Positions 1 to 4,852 of a DNA stretch of 8,382 nucleotides are shown piece after piece. The stretch is taken from positions 1-8,382 of the forward strand of contig DWVA01000287.1 in NCBI GenBank assembly GCA_019120475.1, in the 5' to 3' direction. The DNA comes from Candidatus Blautia intestinipullorum. GTDB taxonomy: Bacteria; Bacillota; Clostridia; Lachnospirales; Lachnospiraceae. The translations under genes and the position numbers were made by a program. Numbering within the stretch: the stretch's first letter is position 1; the number at the start of each line of letters is the position of its first letter. The notes under the pieces are model-generated. The model was not told the DNA's origin. It saw nothing but the letters and a program-made list of their open reading frames with translations, and ran no database searches.

Positions 1-767
1 AAAACGAGGGGGAAAATAACCTTCACAGCGGCCCGGAAGGGTTTGAGAAAAAGATGTGGAAGGCGGAGAAGATTTCCCAGGAAAAAAACAGCGTTACTTT
101 TTCCAGGATCAGTCCTGACGGGGAAAACGGATTTCCGGGAGAGTTTCACGTTTCCGTTACATACGAGTTTACAGAGGACAACGCTCTCAGGATCGTCTAT
201 GAGGGAACCAGCGACAAGACCACAGTTGCCAATATGACGAATCATTCCTACTTTAATCTTAACGGAGAGGGCAGCGGCAAAGTTCTTGACCAGTATCTTA
301 CTATCTATGCTCAGTCCTACACTCCGGTAAGGGAGGATTCGATCCCTCTTGGAGAAAATGCGCCGGTGGAGGGAACTCCTATGGATTTCCGCAAAGAAAA
401 GACGATCGGTCAGGATATCGAGGCGGATTTCCAGCAGTTGAAATATACAGGCGGCTTTGACCATAACTATGTGACGGAGGGCTATAAGCCGGGAGAGATC
501 CGGAAGATTGCCTGCGCCAGATCAGAAAAAACAGGAATCGTGATGGAGGTTCTCACTGACTGTCCCTGCGTACAGTTTTACGCCGGAAATTTTGTAGAGA
601 ACGAAAAAGGAAAGAACGGCCATGTTTACGGCAAAAGGGACGGCTTCTGCCTGGAAACACAGGTGGAGCCCAACGCGGTGAACGTTCCCGCCTTTCATTC
701 CCCTGTTCTGGAGAAAGGCGGCCGTTATCATTCAGAGACCGTCTACAAGTTTAGCGTGAAAAAATAA
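1..767 (+). CDS. galM: Aldose 1-epimerase (galactose mutarotase), 5' end cut by window edge
   Basis: This enzyme interconverts the alpha and beta anomers of hexoses such as galactose and glucose, feeding the Leloir pathway in the cytoplasm. The reading frame is already open at base 3 and reads NNLHSGPEGF before the first in-frame ATG at 54. That ATG is therefore internal, and roughly 90 N-terminal residues of a typical 340-350 residue protein lie outside the window. The family's active-site landmarks are visible: the His of NNLHSGP (24-26), the His of TNHSYFNL (243-245), the Asp of GGFDHNY (459-461) and the Glu of CLETQVEPNAVN (654-656). By comparison with characterised GalM proteins these correspond to the substrate-binding and catalytic His, His, Asp and Glu. 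The gene ends with TAA at 765-767 and has no clear terminator after it. The family call is firm. The sugar actually used, and whether it sits in a galactose operon, cannot be seen here. Confidence 0.93.
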   Translation, partial: NEGENNLHSGPEGFEKKMWKAEKISQEKNSVTFSRISPDGENGFPGEFHVSVTYEFTEDNALRIVYEGTSDKTTVANMTNHSYFNLNGEGSGKVLDQYLTIYAQSYTPVREDSIPLGENAPVEGTPMDFRKEKTIGQDIEADFQQLKYTGGFDHNYVTEGYKPGEIRKIACARSEKTGIVMEVLTDCPCVQFYAGNFVENEKGKNGHVYGKRDGFCLETQVEPNAVNVPAFHSPVLEKGGRYHSETVYKFSVKK

Positions 768-814
768 GCAGATGCCATTGGCAAGTCTGGCGTGAAAAAG
801 AAACAGATGCCATT
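754..814 (+). repeat. Imperfect tandem duplication of the galM 3' tail
   Basis: A 26-nt segment at 754-779, spanning the last galM codons and the stop, is repeated almost exactly at 790-814. Both copies start GCGTGAAAAA and end CAGATGCCATT; they differ only in the middle (ATAAG against GAAA). The copies are offset by about 36 bp. The second copy lies in the 76-bp gap before the SpoIID-like gene. It looks like a local slippage or duplication event. No function is evident, but it supplies part of the DNA directly upstream of the next start codon. Confidence 0.75.
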
Positions 815-843
815 TTTTCTGGTTTTCTTCATATACTCTTTAT

Positions 844-2214
844 ATGAGGAAAACCAGATTTTTTTATGCACATCATTTTTTACTGGCAGTTCTTTTGGGA
901 AGTATGGTCCTGATCAATTCCGCAATGGAAACCCGAAGGGCGCAGAAAGAAGAATACCTGAAGCTAGCGGAGCGGGAAGCGGAGGAGACCGGGATACAGG
1001 AAGCGAAGAAGAGGGAGATACAGGAAGCAGATGCGGAAAAAACAGCAGGGCAGGAAGAAGGAGAACCGGCAGATTCCGGTAAGGAGGAAGAGGGAGCCGC
1101 GGGAAAGGAAGCAGATGGGGAAAAGAAGGAGGAGCCCATGATCCGGGTGCTTCTGATGGATACCGGCTATACGTCCTGCTTTCATCCTTTTGTTTCCCTG
1201 GTCTTTGACGGACAGGAAAGGTCATACAGCCCTGACAGCATGGAAACAGGGGAGGATCTGAAGATCACTCCCAGGGAGGGCGGCGTACAGATCACTTCCA
1301 TACAGCGGCAGAGCGGAAGTCCGGTATATGAAGGAAGTATTGAGATCAGCAGACGGGAAGAGGGGTTTCTTCTGGTCAATGAGCTTCCTCTGGAAACTTA
1401 TCTGGAAGCGGTGGTGCCCAGTGAGATGCCTTCCGGATATGAGATGGAGGCGCTGAAGGCCCAGGCAGTCTGCGCCAGGACCTATGCCTGGAAACAGATG
1501 CAGGAGAGAAAGCTGGAGGAGTACGGGGCGGATGTGGACGACAGTGTGAATTATCAGGTATATCAGAATATCAGCCCCCAGGAAACGACTACCCAGGCGG
1601 TAGAGGAGACAAGGGGGAAAATCCTCTGTCAGAACGGGGAGCCGGTGGAGGCCTATTATTTTTCTACTTCCGCAGGAGTCACAAGTACAAATGTGATCTG
1701 GGGAGCAGACGAGCCGGCGTCCTATCTGAAAAGCGTGCCCTGTTCCTTTGACGCCCAGGAGCCATGGAGCTGGTGGCAGGTGGAGATTCCCTGGGAGAAT
1801 CTGGAAAAGAGAGCCGCGGACCGTCTGGGAAAGGAGGGAAGGCTTCTTGGCGTAGCCGTAACAAGGAAAGAGGAAAGCGGCGCGGTGACAGGACTGGAGG
1901 TGGTTTCGGAGGCTGGTTCTTTCCTTCTGGAAGAGGAATATGCCATCCGGGAATTTTTGTCGCCTCAGGGATGTGTGATCACTGAGAAAGACGGAACTTC
2001 CGCAGAGGGAGGAACTCTGCTTCCAAGCTCTTATTTTGAGATCGAGGCTGCGCCGGGAACCTCGGTTGTTCTTACCGGAGGCGGGTATGGACATGGAGTG
2101 GGGATGAGCCAGAACGGAGCCAACCAGATGGCGGCCCGGGGATATACCTGTGAAGAGATCCTGGATTATTTTTTTAAGGATGTAGAGATCCGGACGCTTC
2201 CTCTGACAGGATAA
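844..2214 (+). CDS. SpoIID/LytB-family protein, membrane-anchored, probable peptidoglycan lytic transglycosylase
   Basis: SpoIID-family proteins cleave glycan strands of peptidoglycan from which stem peptides have been removed; SpoIID itself acts during forespore engulfment. The 456-residue product has a basic N-terminus, one hydrophobic segment at about residues 12-28 (signal anchor), then a Glu/Lys/Ala-rich, probably disordered or coiled linker to about residue 97, with the domain outside the membrane. Domain landmarks in order are ELPLETYLEAVVPSEMP (E194 matches the catalytic Glu), ALKAQAVCARTYA, the FSTSAG motif (F273-G278), IWGADEP, SYLKSVPC, and C-terminal GYGHGVGMSQNGANQMA (H417). In many relatives the FSTSAG position reads H-S-T-S-G-G, so the usual His is Phe and one Gly is Ala here. 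ATG 844 has no Shine-Dalgarno before it. The frame is open upstream only to a stop at 793-795, with no other start. It may be the sporulation SpoIID or a paralogue; genomic context does not decide this. Confidence 0.88.
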   Translation: MRKTRFFYAHHFLLAVLLGSMVLINSAMETRRAQKEEYLKLAEREAEETGIQEAKKREIQEADAEKTAGQEEGEPADSGKEEEGAAGKEADGEKKEEPMIRVLLMDTGYTSCFHPFVSLVFDGQERSYSPDSMETGEDLKITPREGGVQITSIQRQSGSPVYEGSIEISRREEGFLLVNELPLETYLEAVVPSEMPSGYEMEALKAQAVCARTYAWKQMQERKLEEYGADVDDSVNYQVYQNISPQETTTQAVEETRGKILCQNGEPVEAYYFSTSAGVTSTNVIWGADEPASYLKSVPCSFDAQEPWSWWQVEIPWENLEKRAADRLGKEGRLLGVAVTRKEESGAVTGLEVVSEAGSFLLEEEYAIREFLSPQGCVITEKDGTSAEGGTLLPSSYFEIEAAPGTSVVLTGGGYGHGVGMSQNGANQMAARGYTCEEILDYFFKDVEIRTLPLTG

Positions 2215-2236
2215 GGCACGCCGGAGGCGGGAAGTC

Positions 2237-2265
2237 TTGTCACAGCAGCGGATTCATGGTATGAT
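2237..2265 (+). promoter_or_regulatory. Strong vegetative-type promoter for the yihY-like gene
   Basis: TTGTCA (2237-2242) matches the -35 consensus TTGACA at five of six bases. TATGAT (2260-2265) matches TATAAT at five of six. They are separated by exactly 17 bp, with TGG directly before the -10, which fits an extended -10 element. Transcription would start near 2272, about 30 nt before ATG 2301. This is the best-looking housekeeping promoter in the window. It is inferred from sequence only. Confidence 0.72.
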
Positions 2266-2300
2266 GATTAAGCAGTAAATATATTTGCCGGAGAAGAGAT

Positions 2301-3251
2301 ATGGAAAAGATAAAAGAAAAAAGTTCTCTTCATTTAATCCTGGGATTCGCGGAAAGGATCAGGGTGGACCATGTAGGCGCCTACGCTGCGCAGACGGCCT
2401 ATTTCCTGATGATGTCCTTCATTCCCTTTATATTGTTTCTGACAGCCATTGTGCAGTATACGCCTCTGACCTACCGGGTGGTGCGCCAGGTGATCATCGG
2501 GATCGTTCCGGAAAATCTCCAGGGATTTGTCCTCAGCATTGTGGCCGAAGTGTTTTCCAAAAGCATCGCTGTGCTGCCTGTATCCGCCGTTATGGCGCTG
2601 TGGTCATCCGGAAAAGGAATGCAGGCGCTGATCAACGGGCTGAATACGATCTACCATGTGCGGGAAACACGTAACTGGCTTGTCAACAGGATCTATTCCA
2701 TGTTTTATATGTTCCTTTTTGTGATCGCCCTGATCGTCAGCCTTCTGCTTCTTGTTATGGGAAACAGGATCCATGAGGCGGCAATGGAATATGTTCCTTT
2801 CCTCGGGAGAGTGATCGGCAGGATACTGGGCGCAAAAACGTTTCTTGTTTTTGTGATGCTGTTTCTTGTCTTTCTGGTGCTGTACCGGTATCTCCCCAAC
2901 AGAAAGGCAACCCTGAAAAGCCAGGTGCCGGGAGCTTTTCTCACGGCGGTGGCCTGGTCGCTGTTTTCTTATTTCTTTTCCCTGTATTTCGAGTTCTTTC
3001 CGAATGTCAGCAGTATGTACGGAAGTCTCTCCACTTTGATCATGGTGATGCTTTGGCTTTACTGCTGTATGAATCTTCTGCTTTACGGAGCGGAGATCAA
3101 CGCATATTTTGAAAATCAGTTCCGGCAGGCCCAGATCAGCTTCTGGAAGCTGATCGCGAGAAAGAGAAAGCAGTTCCTGGCGGAGCGGAAGGAAGCCAGA
3201 CAGGAAAAGAAGGGCCGCGGAGAAGAAAAAGAAGAGGAGAAAAAATCTTGA
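2301..3251 (+). CDS. YihY/virulence factor BrkB family integral membrane protein
   Basis: Members of this family are polytopic inner-membrane proteins of uncertain function. They were once annotated as ribonuclease BN, but that assignment was withdrawn for E. coli YihY. The 316-residue product has hydrophobic segments at about residues 32-53, 86-102, 132-153, 180-198, 208-232 and 244-267, giving the usual six helices. Family landmarks are AAQTAYFLMMSFIPF near the N-terminus, WSSGKGMQALINGLN at about 101-115, YRYLPN (195-200) and the C-terminal signature YGSLSTLIMVMLWLY...LLYGAEIN (240-267). A Lys/Arg/Glu-rich tail of about 45 residues follows and is probably cytoplasmic. ATG 2301 has a GGAG site at 2290-2293, seven bases upstream. 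The gene has its own promoter and no terminator of its own; its stop codon lies within the -35 of the pheST promoter. Substrate or partner cannot be inferred. Confidence 0.88.
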   Translation: MEKIKEKSSLHLILGFAERIRVDHVGAYAAQTAYFLMMSFIPFILFLTAIVQYTPLTYRVVRQVIIGIVPENLQGFVLSIVAEVFSKSIAVLPVSAVMALWSSGKGMQALINGLNTIYHVRETRNWLVNRIYSMFYMFLFVIALIVSLLLLVMGNRIHEAAMEYVPFLGRVIGRILGAKTFLVFVMLFLVFLVLYRYLPNRKATLKSQVPGAFLTAVAWSLFSYFFSLYFEFFPNVSSMYGSLSTLIMVMLWLYCCMNLLLYGAEINAYFENQFRQAQISFWKLIARKRKQFLAERKEARQEKKGRGEEKEEEKKS

Positions 3252-3284
3252 CAGATTTTTCTTCCTGTGGCATAGTAGTATAAG
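3248..3284 (+). promoter_or_regulatory. Promoter of the T-box/pheST operon, overlapping the yihY stop codon
   Basis: A perfect -35 box TTGACA lies at 3248-3253 and shares its TGA (3249-3251) with the stop codon of the membrane-protein gene. CATAGT at 3271-3276 is spaced by 17 bp but matches the -10 consensus at only four of six bases. TATAAG at 3279-3284 is a better -10 but sits 25 bp from the TTGACA box. Either way the transcript would begin around 3283-3291, directly before the base of T-box Stem I. The placement supports the call; which -10 is used is uncertain. Confidence 0.6.
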
Positions 3285-3544
3285 ATGAAAAGCTGTGAAG
3301 GCGTATCAGGGAGTTGTTTCCTTGCAGAGAGAAGAAGTCACCGGCTGTAAGCTTCTTTAAGTTCAGACAATTCCTCAATTTCCCGCCGGAGCCGCATTTC
3401 TGAACAGATCCGGATCTGCTTTTGGGTTTCAGTAGGAAATGACGTCGCTGCGCGTTAAGCAGACACTGAGAGCTTGTATTTTTTATACAGGAAACAGGGT
3501 GGTACCGCGGATATTCCGTCCCTCATCAGAGGGGCGGTTTTTTT
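3285..3544 (+). promoter_or_regulatory. T-box riboswitch leader, tRNA-Phe responsive, upstream of pheST
   Basis: This leader RNA senses the charging state of a tRNA and controls transcription of the synthetase genes. The hallmark T-box AGGGTGGTACCGCG is at 3496-3509. Its bulge UGGU (3500-3503) would pair with a tRNA 3' end reading ACCA, which fits tRNA-Phe with discriminator A73. Stem I can be built from GCT/AGC (3292-3294 with 3390-3392), GGCG/CGCC (3300-3303 with 3384-3387) and a 10-bp helix (3310-3319 with 3365-3374). Its distal end carries AGAGAG (3326-3331) and GGCTGTAAG (3343-3351), as in canonical elements. A perfect 14-nt palindrome (3405-3418) forms the tip of a second stem closed by CTGAA/TTCAG. 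Stem III is TGTAT/ATACA (3475-3479 with 3485-3489). UUC triplets occur at 3362, 3371 and 3380; in the fold proposed here the specifier loop contains the one at 3380-3382, but the register is not secure. Phe specificity rests mainly on pheS/pheT downstream. Confidence 0.93.
3516..3544 (+). terminator. T-box regulated intrinsic terminator
   Basis: CCGTCCCTC (3516-3524) pairs with GAGGGGCGG (3529-3537), nine pairs including one G-U, across the loop ATCA. Seven Ts follow (3538-3544). The T-box itself ends just before it, and in this class of leader the antiterminator uses bases overlapping the 5' arm, so the two folds exclude each other. Because no separate terminator follows the upstream membrane-protein gene, this hairpin may also stop transcripts running in from it. 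Confidence 0.9.
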
Positions 3545-3594
3545 GTGAAATTGCGGGAGCGCGAAGAGCGGGGAGAACCGCATGGCATCAAAGT

Positions 3595-3642
3595 GGATGC
3601 AGCCAGATGCATATGGTGTTTTGGCTGCCTGCGGCTGCATCC
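3595..3642 (+). repeat. Inverted repeat in the pheS untranslated leader
   Basis: GGATGCAGCC (3595-3604) is perfectly complementary to GGCTGCATCC (3633-3642), with 28 nt between. A second GGCTGC at 3623-3628 can compete for GCAGCC (3599-3604), so two exclusive hairpins are possible. No T-run follows, so this is not an intrinsic terminator. The surrounding stretch 3545-3703 has no gene. It also holds a small GCGG/CCGC hairpin (3568-3581), an AT-rich palindrome TTAAAATTTTAA (3666-3677) and the pheS ribosome site. Confidence 0.7.
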
Positions 3643-3703
3643 GGTGCACAAAAAGCAAAAACTGATTAAAATTTTAAACGCATATCAAAAGGAGACATGA
3701 ACC

Positions 3704-4729
3704 ATGAATATGAAGGAAAAGCTTCAGGAACTGGCGGAGACGGCCAGAAAACGGATTCAGGAAGCAGACGCTCCGGATAAGCTGAACGAAGTCAAAGTGG
3801 CTTATCTTGGAAAAAAAGGCGAGCTCACCGCCATTCTGAAGGGAATGAAGGATGTAGCTCCGGAAGAGCGCCCGAAGGTGGGACAGCTTGTCAATGAGAC
3901 AAGGGCAAAGATCGAGGAGCTTCTTGAGGAGACGAAGAAGAACCTGGAGGAAGCTGTCCGGGAGGAAAAAATGAAGGCGGAAGTGATCGACGTAACCCTT
4001 CCTGCGAAGAAGGCCAGAATCGGACACCGCCATCCAAACACCATCGCTCTGGAAGAAGTGGAACGTATTTTTATCGGCATGGGCTATGAAGTTGTAGAAG
4101 GACCGGAGGTAGAATATGCGGACTATAACTTTACCAAGCTGAACATTCCGGAGGACCATCCGGCAAGAGACGAACAGGATACTTTTTTCATCAATAATTC
4201 CATCCTGCTTCGTTCCCAGACCTCCCCGGTACAGGCCCGTGTTATGGAAAAAGGAAAGCTGCCTATCCGTATGATCGCACCGGGAAGAGTATTCCGCTCC
4301 GACGAAGTGGACGCAACCCACTCTCCTTCTTTCCACCAGATCGAGGGAATGGTCATTGACAAACATATTACCTTCGCGGATCTGAAGGGAACCCTGGAGG
4401 AATTCGCGAAAGAGCTTTTCGGACCGGAGACGAAGACGAAATTCCGTCCCCATCACTTCCCGTTTACAGAGCCCAGCGCGGAGGTGGACGTATCCTGCTT
4501 CAAATGCGGCGGAAAGGGCTGCCGTTTCTGTAAGGGTTCCGGATGGATCGAAATTCTGGGCTGCGGTTCCATTCATCCCAATGTGCTGAAAATGTGCGGG
4601 ATCGATCCTGACGAATACACAGGCTTCGCTTTCGGCGTAGGTCTGGAGAGAATCGCTCTTCTGAAATATGAAATCGACGATATGAGACTTTTATATGAAA
4701 ACGACATCCGTTTCCTGAAGCAGTTCTGA
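3704..4729 (+). CDS. pheS: Phenylalanyl-tRNA synthetase alpha subunit
   Basis: PheS is the catalytic subunit of the alpha2-beta2 enzyme that charges tRNA-Phe with phenylalanine (EC 6.1.1.20). At 341 residues it has the usual bacterial length. An N-terminal charged helical arm (about 1-90), which in known structures is a coiled coil contacting tRNA, precedes the class II catalytic domain. Motif 1 lies in HPNTIALEEVERIF. Then follow SQTSPVQARVM, motif 2 FHQIEGMVID (from residue 210), the substrate-pocket segment FPFTEPSAEVDVSC, and motif 3 GFAFGVGLER (307-316). The Ala of FAFG, which limits pocket size, is present. A Cys knuckle CxxC-x4-CxxC (C265, C268, C273, C276) may bind zinc. ATG 3704 is preferred because AAGGAG (3689-3694) lies nine bases upstream; an ATG at 3697 is in another frame and one at 3710 is too distant. 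Expression is governed by the T-box leader. Confidence 0.98.
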   Translation: MNMKEKLQELAETARKRIQEADAPDKLNEVKVAYLGKKGELTAILKGMKDVAPEERPKVGQLVNETRAKIEELLEETKKNLEEAVREEKMKAEVIDVTLPAKKARIGHRHPNTIALEEVERIFIGMGYEVVEGPEVEYADYNFTKLNIPEDHPARDEQDTFFINNSILLRSQTSPVQARVMEKGKLPIRMIAPGRVFRSDEVDATHSPSFHQIEGMVIDKHITFADLKGTLEEFAKELFGPETKTKFRPHHFPFTEPSAEVDVSCFKCGGKGCRFCKGSGWIEILGCGSIHPNVLKMCGIDPDEYTGFAFGVGLERIALLKYEIDDMRLLYENDIRFLKQF

Positions 4730-4747
4730 AAACTGTTTCTCTGTTTT

Positions 4748-4788
4748 ACAGGAAATACTAATGCGTGCAAAAGCACCGGATTTCCTGT
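4748..4788 (+). other. Hairpin in the pheS-pheT intergenic gap
   Basis: ACAGGAAAT (4748-4756) and ATTTCCTGT (4780-4788) form a perfect nine-base inverted repeat. A short inner stem GTGC/GCAC with loop AAAA (4765-4776) can stack inside. What follows is GGGAACAAAAAT, not a run of Ts, so it does not look like a terminator. It begins 18 nt after the pheS stop within the 123-nt gap. It could be an RNA processing or stability element that tunes the PheS to PheT ratio, but this is inference only. Confidence 0.6.
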
Positions 4789-4809
4789 GGGAACAAAAAT
4801 ACTCCGCTA

Positions 4810-4829
4810 GGATGCGGCCAGATGCAGAT
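4810..4829 (+). repeat. Second copy of a 20-nt motif shared by the pheS and pheT leaders
   Basis: The motif GGATGCRGCCAGATGCAKAT occurs at 3595-3614, about 90 nt before pheS, and at 4810-4829, 24 nt before the pheT start; 18 of 20 bases agree. The upstream copy is the left arm of the pheS-leader inverted repeat. The downstream copy has no matching right arm nearby. It ends about ten bases before the pheT ribosome site AAGGTGG. It may be a remnant duplication or an RNA motif. Confidence 0.65.
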
Positions 4830-4852
4830 AGAGATAGAAAGGTGGATAAAAC

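Noticed and set aside
792..1082. GTG-started frame overlapping the start of the SpoIID-like gene
   Set aside because: Its translation after the overlap is low-complexity out-of-frame Gly/Arg sequence; the frame from 844 gives the domain.
1222..2094. Antisense reading frame opposite the SpoIID-like gene (290 codons)
   Set aside because: Shadow of the + strand gene, which has clear domain motifs.
3439..3669. Small + strand reading frame inside the T-box leader (76 codons)
   Set aside because: It runs through the T-box motif and terminator, has no ribosome site, and its product shows no family features.
3674..4576. Long antisense reading frame opposite pheS (300 codons)
   Set aside because: It lies entirely opposite a well-conserved synthetase gene, has no recognisable domain or ribosome site, and is explained by codon bias of the + strand.
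4748..4800. Intrinsic terminator between pheS and pheT
   Set aside because: The hairpin is good but is followed by GGGAACAAAAAT, not by a T-run, so termination in this direction is not supported.
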